NCBI GenBank assembly: GCA_900546075.1
Contig: URBH01000010.1
Coordinates: 1 to 43,928 of the forward strand
Reading direction: 5' to 3'
DNA length: 43,928 nucleotides
Source: an uncultured Eubacteriales bacterium
GTDB lineage: Bacteria; Bacillota; Clostridia; Oscillospirales; Oscillospiraceae
Under the pieces are notes generated by a model that saw nothing but the letters and a program-made list of their open reading frames with translations, had not been told where the DNA came from and made no database searches. The number at the start of each line of letters is the position of its first letter. The first letter of the stretch is position 1. Positions 33,347-41,984 of this stretch are shown in pieces. Made by a program: the position numbers and the translations under genes.

Positions 33347-35377
33347 TTACTTGATGAGGTTCACGATAGCGGTAGCGTCGGAAACATTGACCGTCTTGTC
33401 GCCGCTCACATCGGCATTCAGGAACTTCAGCATGGAGACAACATCGAAGCTGCTGTACTTGGTGTTGTACATATCGTAGGTCAGCTGAGCGTCGTTGACG
33501 TCGATCACCTTGGTGCCGTTCACGTCGCCGCTGTAGTCCACGGTTCCGGCGGCGGTGCCTTCCGCGACCTTGACCTTTGCGGCGGCTTCCGCCTTCACAG
33601 CCTCCAGATTATCCGCAGAGATAACCAGATAAGCGTATGCGTTGTACTTCTCGGAGAAGAACATGCTCATGCCGTCGTACTTGGCAACCTGACCCTCGGG
33701 GAGAGTGCCGGAAGCGGTCACCAGGTACATGACCTTGCCGTTCAGAGTGATGTACTCGGTAACGTCCACGGTGACGGCTGCGGTCTTGGTCACTTCGATG
33801 GTGATGTTGCCGGTGATGGTGGAGCCGGGGATGGTGTAGCTGCCATTCTCCTTCTTGACCAGCTTATCGGTCACATCCACGCCGCCGACCTTGACGGTAG
33901 GCTCGGAGTAATCGTAGCCGTCTTCCTTTTCGACGGTGAAATCGTAATCCTGACCCTTGGTAGCGGTATCGTTGCCCTTCACGTAATCGGGCTTGGTGAC
34001 GGAAACCACGGAGGAGGGCTTCACGGTCTTGGTGACGCTGATCACAATGTCGCCCTTGATGTCGGTGCCGGGGATGGTGTACTTGCCATTCTCAGGAGTA
34101 CCCAACGTGTAGGCCTTGCCGCCCACGGTCACGGTGGTGTTATAGGTATAGTTGCCGTCCTCGGTCACGGTGAAGGTGTAGTCGGTGTTGTAAGTGGCCT
34201 TATCGGCAGCGGTCACATCGCCTGCGCCGGTGCCTTCCACGGTGACATTGTAGCTCTTGGGCGTCATGGCGGCATTGATCACCAGATTGCCGGTGACATT
34301 GGGGATGGTGTAGGTGCCATCGCCGTTGTCGTTGGCAGTGGTGGTCTCGCCGCCCATGGTGGCGGAGATGACGTAGTCGTAGTTGTCCGCGTCGGTAGCG
34401 GTGAAGGTGTAGTTCGCGCCGGGAGCCACGGTGGATGCACCGGTCAGACCCTCGCCCAGAGTGACGGTGTAGCCGGTCACCTTGATCACGGTGGTGTCGT
34501 CCAAAACGGTAGCCGCAGGGGCGTCGTTGCCGACGGCCTGAGAGCCGATATCCACCTTGGCGGCGGTGAGCTTCACCTCCGCATCACCCACGCCCTTTGC
34601 CTGGAAGGTCAGGGTAGCGGCGGGGGTGTCCAGATTCTTGTCATCGCCGAAGCCGATCACACGGATGGTGCCTGCGTCCTCCGTCACGACTGCGTGAGTG
34701 TCGGCGGCGGTGCAGGAGACGTAGGTCAGCTTGTCGGTGTCGTAGGTCATGGTCAGATCATAGGCGTTGTAGGCAGTGACAGCGCTGTCGCTGTTGGAAA
34801 CGGCGACCTTGACCTCGGCATTTTCGCCCACGGCGACGGTCTTGTCCTCGGAGGCGGAGACTGCGTAGCCGGTGAATGCGGGGGCTTCCGCGGCGGTCAC
34901 GTCCGCAACGCCGGGGGCGGTGTCGACGTTCATGATCGTGTAGTCCGTGTAGGTCTCCATGTCCATGCCGCCGATTATGCATTCCGTCAGCTGGAAGCGA
35001 TAGCTGCCGGCCTTCAAAACCCTGAACTTCACTTCGGCGAACTGCCCTTTGGCCATCACGGTCTTGCTGGTCATGTCCAGGGTGCCAAAGCGAATTTTAC
35101 TCTGCTCAACGTTATTTTTACTGTTAAACTGCGTGTTAATGCTCACGACCTCGAACATTTCCTTGTCGTAGCACAAATCCATCTGGAATGTAAAGATTCC
35201 GGTAATGTCGTCGCTTGCGTTCAGATAAACGCTGAACTCGTCGCCGACGGTCAGGTCGGTCTTGCTGGCCGTTACGCCCAGGGTCGCCGTGGTTTCCTCA
35301 GCGAAGGCGGTGACCGTCAGGCTGAGAATCAGGAGAACCGCGAGGAGCAGGCTCATGGATTTCTTAAAAATTTTCAT
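33347..35377 (-). CDS. Secreted double-cohesin scaffold with dockerin
   Basis: A 676-residue secreted protein: signal peptide (1-27), two cohesin-like domains (about 30-150, DLTVGDEFSVYLNASDD; about 170-310, VAVGENAEVKVAVSNSDSAVTAYNAYDLTMTYD), beta-repeats with YTIPG..I.GDI.I patterns (about 312-560), a module ending YNAYAYLVISAD, and a dockerin (about 600-676; DVNGTKVIDVNDAQLTYD with DVSGDKTVNVSDA). The first dockerin loop carries an extra residue compared with the usual 12-residue loop. A strong CAGGAGGA ribosome site precedes the ATG. With two cohesins it is the best candidate for a branching scaffold. Confidence 0.85.
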   Translation of the reverse strand: MKIFKKSMSLLLAVLLILSLTVTAFAEETTATLGVTASKTDLTVGDEFSVYLNASDDITGIFTFQMDLCYDKEMFEVVSINTQFNSKNNVEQSKIRFGTLDMTSKTVMAKGQFAEVKFRVLKAGSYRFQLTECIIGGMDMETYTDYTIMNVDTAPGVADVTAAEAPAFTGYAVSASEDKTVAVGENAEVKVAVSNSDSAVTAYNAYDLTMTYDTDKLTYVSCTAADTHAVVTEDAGTIRVIGFGDDKNLDTPAATLTFQAKGVGDAEVKLTAAKVDIGSQAVGNDAPAATVLDDTTVIKVTGYTVTLGEGLTGASTVAPGANYTFTATDADNYDYVISATMGGETTTANDNGDGTYTIPNVTGNLVINAAMTPKSYNVTVEGTGAGDVTAADKATYNTDYTFTVTEDGNYTYNTTVTVGGKAYTLGTPENGKYTIPGTDIKGDIVISVTKTVKPSSVVSVTKPDYVKGNDTATKGQDYDFTVEKEDGYDYSEPTVKVGGVDVTDKLVKKENGSYTIPGSTITGNITIEVTKTAAVTVDVTEYITLNGKVMYLVTASGTLPEGQVAKYDGMSMFFSEKYNAYAYLVISADNLEAVKAEAAAKVKVAEGTAAGTVDYSGDVNGTKVIDVNDAQLTYDMYNTKYSSFDVVSMLKFLNADVSGDKTVNVSDATAIVNLIK

Positions 35378-35435
35378 AACATCCTCCTGTCAGAAGTTGT
35401 CCTTTTTGCTTTGGAGTAAGTGCTGTTAGAAAGGG

Positions 35436-35476
35436 GTGTTTGCCGGTCAAAATGGGATATTCCAACCGGCAAACAC
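35436..35476 (-). other. Intercistronic hairpin
   Basis: 12-bp stem (35436-35447 with 35465-35476) with a 17-base loop, directly after the stop of the giant first gene. On the minus strand it is followed by ccctttctaac, so weak termination is possible. Confidence 0.6.
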
Positions 35477-35484
35477 GCTACGCA

Positions 35485-38400
35485 TCAGCCATTGTTCATA
35501 ACAAGCGCATACAGAGCAGATACGTCAAGCACATTGATCTTTCCGTCGCCGTTGATGTCGGCTACAGCGGCGTCCAGCTCCTCGCCGGAGAAAATCGCGC
35601 TGTACAGTGCGCTCACGTCGAGTGCATTGACCTTACCGTCGCCGTCGATGTCGCCCTTTACGACGGGCTTCTCATGGATGGTCACACGCACGCCGCCGGG
35701 GGTGGAGCAGATGGCGCCGGGGTTTTCCTTACCGGGCTGGCCGGCCAGAGCAAAGATATACTCGCCGGGAGCCAGGGTGCTGGTATCCACGACCAGGCTG
35801 CCGTCGGCTTCCGCATCTCCCACATACTGCCATGTGGTCACATCGCCGGAACCGATATCGTTGACAGGCGTGCAGTAAACACTGGGGCTGTAGTCGATGA
35901 GAGTGTGGGCAGTGTTGTAAGTACCATACATGTCAGCGCCCGCATGGTACAGCTCCAGCTTGATCTTGTCGCCCTGAACGGGATCCATCTTGTCGGCTAC
36001 GATGTAATTAAAGATGCTGGTGGTATCATTGAAGAAGCTCCAGTCGGAGAAGTGGCCGAGGGTGACGATGTCGCCGTCACGGAGCAGAATCTGATCGGAG
36101 GTGCTGCCCCAGCCGGGACCGGCCAGAGGATACTCATAGTTCAGATAGTAGTTCAGGTTCAGATCGTAGTTCCAGATTTCCTGCAGGAAGGTGGAGCCGG
36201 TGGAACCGGTGACGTTGAAGATGCTGCTGCCAAGACCGTTGTCCTTCAGGTAGCCCTTGCCCGCATCCGCAGGATCAATGCCCAGATAGTAAACCTCGGT
36301 GGCATAGATGAACAGATGGAACATGGTGACCTTGCCGTAAGCGAATTCCTTGGTGCCGGGGTCCAGAGCGCTGCCGGGGCCGCCGGTGGGATCGCCGCTG
36401 GCGGGGCCGTAATTCTCGGAGGCGAAGTAGAAGTCCTCAAGGCCATACAGCTCCAGGTCGAAGTAAGGAACGGTGACCTCCTTCAGTGCCATGGTTTCGC
36501 CGGATTCGTTGCAGGACTCGAACGTATCATCATGAGAGAAGGAGAAGTAGACCGTGACAGGCTTCAGAACCTTCTCCTTCACACCCTTGACGGTGATGAC
36601 CAGATCGGTAGAAACATTCTTGACGGTGTAGACGCCCTTCTCGCCGGTGACGGTCTCGCCGTTGACCTGCACGGCAAAGTCCTCCCCCGCCTCGTAGCGG
36701 TAGTCAAGCTCCAGCTTAAAGGTGTAATCCTTGCCGCCCTTGGCGGTCTTCTCACCGGTGATGGTGTAGCCCTCGCCCGTGGGGATGGTGACGGTGTAGT
36801 CGGCAATCTCAGCGGTCACGGTCTTCAGGCCGTAGTTCTCGTTGTCAAAGCCGTAGGTGTAGGACACGGTGTAGCCGCCGGTCTGCTCGTTCTTGGTGAC
36901 GGAGACATACTTGGAAACGTCCCGCTCCTCGCCGTTTCTCAGCTTGGTAACGGCCTTCAGGCCGTCAACCGTCAGAGTGCCGTCCTCATTCTCGGTGATG
37001 GTGGGATACTGGGTGATCTCCAGAGATTCGATCTTGGAGGTGATCGCCATCATATAGCAGGAGTCATTCTTATAATAGAGGGTGCCGTACTGGTCGGCGA
37101 TGGTGGAGCAGATGCAGTACTGCGCCAGGGGGGCGGCAGGGGTGAAGACCTCGCTGTAGCCGGAATTGGTGGTGGTCAGAGGCGCGGTCTGTCCCGGTCT
37201 GTCCTTCAGAACGGAGATACCACCGGGGGTATAGTTGTAAGGCAGATAGATGTAGACATAGCCGTCCTCGCCCGCGTAGGCCGTGGTGACCATGGCAGAG
37301 GTCTGGGGATAGCCGATGATGCCATAGGCATATGCCTTGGTCATGGAGCCGTCGCCGTTCAGGTCATAGACTGCAATGGCGTGGCCGCTGTTGGCGCCGA
37401 ACTGGCTGGTTCCGGAAACGCCGATGTAAATTCTTCCGTTATACACGGAGGGCGTGCAGGTGGACATGGCATAGGTGTTGCCGTTGGCGTCAGAGATAAC
37501 GGCTTCCTTGTAGTCCAGAATCTTACCGGTGTCCCAGTCGATCTTGGCGTTGCCCAGAATGCCGCCCTTGGTGGTAAAGAACACCCGGTCGGACTGGGGA
37601 TCATGGGAAACGTTGGAGCGAATGTCGCCGCGGATACCCTCGTGGGTGTCGAGCTTCTCTCCGGTGAAGCGGTCGAAGACCAGCAGTGCGGCGCCGTTGG
37701 TGTCGTAACCGCCTGCGCCGTCATCGGTGCCGACGATGGCAAGCTTGTCGGTGACGTAGGCGCCCGCCCAGTAGAAGCCGCCCGCTCTGGTGTAAGTCCA
37801 GCTGGCGTACTTGACCTCGGTAGCGGAGGCGTGATCTTCGTCAATGGTATTGATGCAGGCGAAGTTGGCGTTTCTGGCCTCGCTGTTCCAGAAGCCCGCG
37901 TAGATGTAGCCGTCCTTGTAGGTGATGGGGCAGTTGGGCTGTCCGCCCAGCTCGTCGGTGTAGACCCACAGCGATTCCAGTGTCTTGGCGTTGAACGCCT
38001 GAATACGGCCGTCGGACAGGCCGACGAAGACCATGCCGTCGCCGTAGGTCATGGGTACGATGGAGAAGTTGGAGGAGCCGACCATGGTGCCTTCGGTCAC
38101 CGTCTCGCCGGTCATGCTGTTGAGACGGCGGATGGTGCTTCCGGAGTAGGTGTAGATGTCGCCATCGACCATGATGGGGGAACCGGGGGCAGCCGCCCAG
38201 CCGGTGCCGTGCTTCACAGCCCACAGAAGCTCCGTGTCCTCAGGAGCGTAGGGGGTCTTGGCGTTGGTGATGCCCAGGTTATCGTTGCCGTTGCGGAAGT
38301 TGCCCCACTCGGCAGTGATGCTCCTGTCGAGGTTCGGGTTCTCCGTGGCCTCAGCCAGAGTAATGTCGATGGTGCTGCTCTCGCTGAACTTGAAGCTGCT

Positions 38401-40005
38401 CTTCTGGCTGACATAGCCGTCCTTCTGTACAAGGTAAGTGTACTCGGCGCCGGACATGACGGTGTACTTGCCATCCGTGGGAGCAACTCTGTCCTTGTTG
38501 GAATCCCAGACAGTTACCTTGGCGTCGGCGGGGTCAACGGTGAAGCCGACCTCGACGGAGCCCACTCTGGTAACGGTAATGGTGTAGGTATTGGTGTAGC
38601 CGCCAGGGTTGGTGACGACCACTTCGATCTCATTCTCGCCGACGGTCAGCGGAACGGTGGTATCGCTGCTGCCGTTGACGGTGACGGTGTAGCTTTCGTC
38701 ACGGGGCGTCGCCGCAACGGTAACGCTCTCGGCGGTGGTAGTCGCGGTGTAAGCCGTCTTGGTGGCGGAGAAGCTCTCCGCGAACCGGACGCCGTCCAGA
38801 GACAGCGCGGTCAGGCTCGGCGCAACGCGGACAGAGGTAAGCTTGTAGGTGTCGGTGAAGTCGCCGTCCACGACCTCGACGGTCATAGTGTTGACCTTCG
38901 TGCCGGTGGGTGCAAAGCCTGCCAGATTCTGGCCGCCAGCTTTGCCGGAGGTCAGAATCTGTGTCTTCTCGGTATCGACGTTGAGGTTTACCCACTTTGC
39001 CGTGATGGTCGTGCTGCCGCTTCTGTCGTCAGCCCGGGTCGCCCAAGCGTAGAACATATTGGAGTTGTCCGGCACGAGCACAGTGTATTCCTTGACCGCC
39101 GGATCGAAGGCTGGGACTAACTGGAACATCTTTGCCTTGGACTCGGTGCTTGTGTCGCCGAATTTCAGAACGGAAAGGCCGGCCGTCTCCTGAACGACTT
39201 CGGTCACGCCCTCAACAGTGATGGCCAGGTCGGAGGAAACATTCTCAACGGTGTAGCTGCCGTCGGTGCCGGCAACCTCATTGCCGTTGACTTTGACGAC
39301 CATGTTAGTGGCGTCATAGCCTTCGTTGGCAGCTACGGTGAAGCTGTAGTTACTGCCGACAGCCACGAGCTTCTCGCCGGTGACGGTGTAGGCGGCGTCC
39401 TCCGTCCAGCTGACGTTGCAGCCCACGGTTCTGGTCACTGCAATGGGATTGCTCAGGTAATTTACGTCGTTTACCTTAAAAGACTCCAGGGTAACCGTCG
39501 CATCACCAAGTGCCTTGGTTTTGAACTGAACGTCAAAGGAATAGTCCCCGGCGTTAAGTGTGCCGCTGTTGCCGCCGACGCGCAGAATCCCCTGCTCGGC
39601 ATCCACTTCCACCCCGATTCCTGGATCCTGAATCCAAAAGAACTCCGTCGTCTCGGGGTTAAACCGGAAGGTTCCCCAGAACGATTCGACATCAGCCGTG
39701 CCGCTGGCGCTGAAGGTGTAGGCATGACCGAAGGAATCGCCTACGGCCAGGTTGTCCTTTTCACCCGCATTTTTCGCAAGGCTGGCGGTGTAGACGATAT
39801 TCTCCTCTGCCTGCTCTGCGACAGGTGCCCCGTCGTCCGCAAGCAGCGCAGCCGGTTCGACCGTCGTTTTCGCCCCTTCGGTCTTAACGGCCTCAGCCGA
39901 TGCGGTGACTTCCGTACTGCTGCTCTCCGCAGCAAACGTGTTTACCGGCACAAGGCTGAACGTCATCACAAACGCCAGCAGGAATGCCAGTAGTCTTCTC
40001 TTCAT
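35485..40005 (-). CDS. Giant secreted propeller protein with cohesin-like, DUF4430 and dockerin modules
   Basis: First protein of the 25-kb operon, 1506 residues. Order of modules: signal peptide (1-26), cohesin-like domain (about 75-190), beta-sandwich and cadherin-like repeats (about 190-480), PEGA-like domain (about 485-545; VGFTVDPADAKVTV), PQQ-like beta-propeller (about 565-993), Ig-like and beta-repeats, a DUF4430-like domain (about 1150-1325; ILLRDGDIVTLGHFSDW) and a type-I dockerin (about 1450-1506; DIDGDGKVNALD and DINGDGKINVLD). It combines the candidate B12-binding module with both assembly modules in one chain. The start follows AGGAGGTTTATTT. The leader contains cobalamin riboswitch C and a repeat element. 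Corrinoid binding is inferred. Confidence 0.85.
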   Translation of the reverse strand: MKRRLLAFLLAFVMTFSLVPVNTFAAESSSTEVTASAEAVKTEGAKTTVEPAALLADDGAPVAEQAEENIVYTASLAKNAGEKDNLAVGDSFGHAYTFSASGTADVESFWGTFRFNPETTEFFWIQDPGIGVEVDAEQGILRVGGNSGTLNAGDYSFDVQFKTKALGDATVTLESFKVNDVNYLSNPIAVTRTVGCNVSWTEDAAYTVTGEKLVAVGSNYSFTVAANEGYDATNMVVKVNGNEVAGTDGSYTVENVSSDLAITVEGVTEVVQETAGLSVLKFGDTSTESKAKMFQLVPAFDPAVKEYTVLVPDNSNMFYAWATRADDRSGSTTITAKWVNLNVDTEKTQILTSGKAGGQNLAGFAPTGTKVNTMTVEVVDGDFTDTYKLTSVRVAPSLTALSLDGVRFAESFSATKTAYTATTTAESVTVAATPRDESYTVTVNGSSDTTVPLTVGENEIEVVVTNPGGYTNTYTITVTRVGSVEVGFTVDPADAKVTVWDSNKDRVAPTDGKYTVMSGAEYTYLVQKDGYVSQKSSFKFSESSTIDITLAEATENPNLDRSITAEWGNFRNGNDNLGITNAKTPYAPEDTELLWAVKHGTGWAAAPGSPIMVDGDIYTYSGSTIRRLNSMTGETVTEGTMVGSSNFSIVPMTYGDGMVFVGLSDGRIQAFNAKTLESLWVYTDELGGQPNCPITYKDGYIYAGFWNSEARNANFACINTIDEDHASATEVKYASWTYTRAGGFYWAGAYVTDKLAIVGTDDGAGGYDTNGAALLVFDRFTGEKLDTHEGIRGDIRSNVSHDPQSDRVFFTTKGGILGNAKIDWDTGKILDYKEAVISDANGNTYAMSTCTPSVYNGRIYIGVSGTSQFGANSGHAIAVYDLNGDGSMTKAYAYGIIGYPQTSAMVTTAYAGEDGYVYIYLPYNYTPGGISVLKDRPGQTAPLTTTNSGYSEVFTPAAPLAQYCICSTIADQYGTLYYKNDSCYMMAITSKIESLEITQYPTITENEDGTLTVDGLKAVTKLRNGEERDVSKYVSVTKNEQTGGYTVSYTYGFDNENYGLKTVTAEIADYTVTIPTGEGYTITGEKTAKGGKDYTFKLELDYRYEAGEDFAVQVNGETVTGEKGVYTVKNVSTDLVITVKGVKEKVLKPVTVYFSFSHDDTFESCNESGETMALKEVTVPYFDLELYGLEDFYFASENYGPASGDPTGGPGSALDPGTKEFAYGKVTMFHLFIYATEVYYLGIDPADAGKGYLKDNGLGSSIFNVTGSTGSTFLQEIWNYDLNLNYYLNYEYPLAGPGWGSTSDQILLRDGDIVTLGHFSDWSFFNDTTSIFNYIVADKMDPVQGDKIKLELYHAGADMYGTYNTAHTLIDYSPSVYCTPVNDIGSGDVTTWQYVGDAEADGSLVVDTSTLAPGEYIFALAGQPGKENPGAICSTPGGVRVTIHEKPVVKGDIDGDGKVNALDVSALYSAIFSGEELDAAVADINGDGKINVLDVSALYALVMNNG

Positions 40006-40131
40006 AAATAAACCTCCTCATTATATGGTATTGCAACGCCCGCAGGCGTAAAGCGGAATTCATTCCGGCCAGCTCCGGCACGTCGGGTTTACCGCTGCCA
40101 GGGCTTTCTGCTTATGCTGCGCGCCTTTCCT
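40006..40131 (-). other. Leader segment between repeat copy 1 and the giant gene
   Basis: Contains the ribosome site GAGGAGG and a TATAAT-like sequence about 15 bases upstream of it on the minus strand, without a convincing -35 box. A small palindrome (cggaat/attccg) lies near 40050. I see no gene here. Confidence 0.4.
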
Positions 40132-40294
40132 GGGAAACTCTGAATAAATCGTCTGCGGCTGGACAGCGGATCTTTTTCTCTATCCGTGCGGTTTCAAAAG
40201 CGGGAAATACATACAGTATTTCTCCACTTTTGAACCCTTCGGCTAGAGAAAAATCTCTCGCTGCCAGTCCTTGCCGATTTAATCAGAGCTTCCC
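40132..40294 (-). repeat. MITE-like long-hairpin repeat, copy 1
   Basis: 163 bases with roughly 20-base terminal inverted repeats (gggaaactctgaataaatcg at one end, cgatttaatcagagcttccc at the other) and further inner pairing, so the whole unit folds into one long hairpin. Same length as copy 3 and inverted relative to copies 2 and 3. It lies 12 bases beyond the B12 box of riboswitch C, between aptamer and gene. It encodes no protein. Confidence 0.85.
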
Positions 40295-40306
40295 TCGCGC
40301 ACAGTT

Positions 40307-40490
40307 TGTAGGTCTTCTGACTAACACGTTCGGACGAAATCGCCCCACGCCGCTTCCCGCCTTCTCAGGTTTCCCCAATGACCCGCTTTCGCGGAAAGGA
40401 AGTCGGCTCCGTGCTTACAGCACGGCGGGTCTGCCCGCCGTGTTCCGGTTTTGCACCGGATTCCCTTGTTCAGCCGAACAAGAATACGTG
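40307..40490 (-). promoter_or_regulatory. Cobalamin riboswitch C
   Basis: On the minus strand: GGGAATCCGGTGCAAAACCGG near the 5' end, a GCTGTAA segment, GGTCATTGGGGAAACCTGAG in the middle and the B12 box AGTCAGAAGACCTAC at the 3' end. It is nearest to the 25-kb surface-protein operon. No separate terminator is seen after it; the long hairpin of repeat copy 1 occupies that place. Confidence 0.9.
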
Positions 40491-40514
40491 TCTCCCGTTT
40501 CCGGTCGGTCGCGC

Positions 40515-40690
40515 ATTTGCCACAAAATAAGCCGGATTTCTATCTGCACCGCCGGAAACCCGGCGGATGGTCTATCTTTCTTAATACCGCCGCCTCTGCT
40601 CCGGCGGCGGTATTAAGGGAGGATAAGCTGTTCCTTGGGCAATCAAAACAGCTCACTATATTACTACAGATTCGCGCAAGGGGGTTACGC
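40515..40690 (-). other. Hairpin-rich gap upstream of riboswitch C
   Basis: Holds a 15-bp stem (40580-40594 with 40603-40617), a 7-bp hairpin around 40627-40654 (agctgtt/aacagct) and a hairpin overlapping the end of the preceding gene (gattcgcg/cgcgaatc, about 40669-40695). None has a clear T-run on the minus strand. I find no convincing promoter, so riboswitch C may be reached by read-through from 41990. Confidence 0.5.
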
Positions 40691-40693
40691 GAA

Positions 40694-41116
40694 TCAGGTA
40701 ATACCGGATGGACGGTTTTTCCTTCTTTTTTCTTCCTGTGCCTTCATGCGCTCCTTCGCCCGCTCCCGTTTCCGGGCTTTCTTCTGGCGGTAAAGATCTC
40801 TCTGGTGCCGGGTCTCCTCCCGGACACGCCGGAATTTATCCGGTTGGTCGGGATGCTCAGGCAAGGGCAGCCCCGCCTTTGCCACGGACAGCTCCCAGCT
40901 TCCGAAGCGCGCCTGCACGGTCATGCCGCCCGGAATTTCCCGCGGCCAGGGCGTGTGTCCCAGCTCCCGGGCGCACCTGCGGAGATAATCGGCAAGCTGC
41001 TGCTCCGTGTCCCCGGCGTGTTCCCCGGCGAAGCGGTTCTCCGTTTCTTCCAGAGCGCTTACGGTCATTCTGCGGATGGTCGCGTCGTAAATCGCATTTC
41101 TGCTTGGCGTCGGCAT
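40694..41116 (-). CDS. Small basic protein with homing-endonuclease-associated repeat
   Basis: A 140-residue cytoplasmic protein. Residues about 48-86 (ARELGHTPWPREIPGG..VQARFGSWELSVAKAGLPLP) match the short repeat found beside HNH homing endonucleases and thought to bind DNA. The C-terminal third is very rich in Lys and Arg and likely helical, which also suggests nucleic-acid binding. No nuclease motif is present. It is placed between riboswitches B and C, in the same direction, so it should be cobalamin-regulated. Ribosome site AAAAGGTG precedes the ATG. A regulator of the downstream operon is possible; function is unknown. Confidence 0.7.
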   Translation of the reverse strand: MPTPSRNAIYDATIRRMTVSALEETENRFAGEHAGDTEQQLADYLRRCARELGHTPWPREIPGGMTVQARFGSWELSVAKAGLPLPEHPDQPDKFRRVREETRHQRDLYRQKKARKRERAKERMKAQEEKRRKNRPSGIT

Positions 41117-41150
41117 GATACACCTTTTCTACACTTCATAATAAATGGAA

Positions 41151-41195
41151 ACGGCCGCGGCAGTCCAAAGCAATAGACCGCCGCAGCCGTTTTTC
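41151..41195. terminator. Terminator-like hairpin upstream of the small basic gene
   Basis: 11-bp stem with one mismatch (41151-41161 with 41180-41190). On the plus strand it is followed by a T-run. On the minus strand it lies between riboswitch B and the 140-residue gene and is followed by ttccatttatt, so it could be the expression platform of riboswitch B. Confidence 0.6.
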
Positions 41196-41248
41196 TGCGC
41201 CGCAAGCCGCCGCTTCCGCCCAATCTCCGGGGCAAAGCGGCCGCGATA

Positions 41249-41468
41249 TGGAAGCTCTGATTAAATCGGCAAGAGCTGTGAGCGAGAGATTTTTCACCAG
41301 ACGAAGGTTCCAAAAGCGGAGGAATACTGTATGTACCCGCAAGGGGTATGCCGCATCCGTAAGCCAGCTTGCGCTGGCAACGGCTGCGCAATATTTCCCG
41401 CTTTTGGAACTGCACGGATGGGGAAAAAGATCCGCTCTCAGCCGAAGACGATTTATTCAGAGATTCCA
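41249..41468 (+). repeat. MITE-like long-hairpin repeat, copy 2 (with insertion)
   Basis: 220 bases with the same terminal inverted repeats (tggaagctctgattaaatcg and cgatttattcagagattcca) and the same flanking arms as copies 1 and 3, but with about 57 extra bases in the central loop. It lies about 9 bases beyond the B12 box of riboswitch B. Confidence 0.85.
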
Positions 41469-41474
41469 AAGGTT

Positions 41475-41648
41475 TCCGTAGGTCTCCTGACTTGTGTCTC
41501 GAGCGACTGACCTGTCTGCCTTCTCGGAATGCTCCAATGACTGGCTTTCACCAACGGCAGGCCGTCTCGACACTTACAGTGCCGGCAGCGTGGGGACTTG
41601 CACCCCGTTCTCTTGTTCAGCCGGACAGTCTGAACGCCCCGTCCGGCC
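41475..41648 (-). promoter_or_regulatory. Cobalamin riboswitch B
   Basis: On the minus strand: a GCCGGAC/GTCCGGC hairpin at the 5' end, AACGGGGTGCAAGTCCCC, a CACTGTAAG segment, CCAGTCATTGGAGCATTCCG, and a canonical B12 box AGTCAGGAGACCTAC. It precedes repeat copy 2 and the small basic gene, and lies directly downstream of the terminator of riboswitch A. Confidence 0.92.
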
Positions 41649-41689
41649 ACGGAAACATGAATTAGGTTGTAATTCTAGAGAAACCACGC

Positions 41690-41740
41690 AAAAATGGTCA
41701 CCGCGTGTTCCACCAACGGGCAAAACATCGCCATGACCAT
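41690..41740 (-). terminator. Terminator of riboswitch A
   Basis: On the minus strand AATGGTCA (ending 41734) pairs with TGACCATT (41694-41700), followed by TTTTT (41690-41694). The stem encloses a large loop with further pairing. It sits between aptamers A and B, so A alone can stop the transcript before B is made. Confidence 0.7.
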
Positions 41741-41762
41741 TCCAAAGCAACATTCTGACGAA

Positions 41763-41935
41763 ACAGTAGGTCTCCCGACTCGCGCCTCAAGCAAAATCTG
41801 CCCTGCCTTCTCAGGTTGCCCCAATGACTGGCTTTCGCCAACGGACAGATTTCTAAACGCACACGGTATTGGTCAATGCGGGGCTTCCAGAAACCTCTGA
41901 TTACCCCATTCCCTTGTTAAGCCCTGCGCCTGACG
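41763..41935 (-). promoter_or_regulatory. Cobalamin riboswitch A
   Basis: On the minus strand: AAGGGAATGGGGTAATCAGAGG near the 5' end, CCAGTCATTGGGGCAACCTG, GAGAAGGCAGGGCAGA and the B12 box AGTCGGGAGACCTACTG. It is first in the series A-B-C and lies about 50 bases after a consensus promoter. Confidence 0.87.
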
Positions 41936-41984
41936 AAGCCGCCGTTGCGAACGCAGTGCCTCTGCTCGTGTTTCTCCATTCGGT

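Noticed and set aside
35440..39120. Plus-strand open frame of over 1200 codons opposite the first giant gene
   Set aside because: Same reason: a shadow produced by codon bias on the minus strand; the Val/Gly/Ala/Asp-rich translation has no family motifs.
29797..40005. Conventional cellulosome for plant polysaccharides
   Set aside because: Cohesins and dockerins are present, but no glycoside hydrolase, carbohydrate esterase or carbohydrate-binding module is recognised, and control is by cobalamin riboswitches.
40307..41935. CRISPR-like array, because similar segments recur (cttctcagg..gccccaatgac)
   Set aside because: The repeated segments are the conserved cores of separate cobalamin riboswitches, with irregular spacing and no uniform repeat-spacer pattern.
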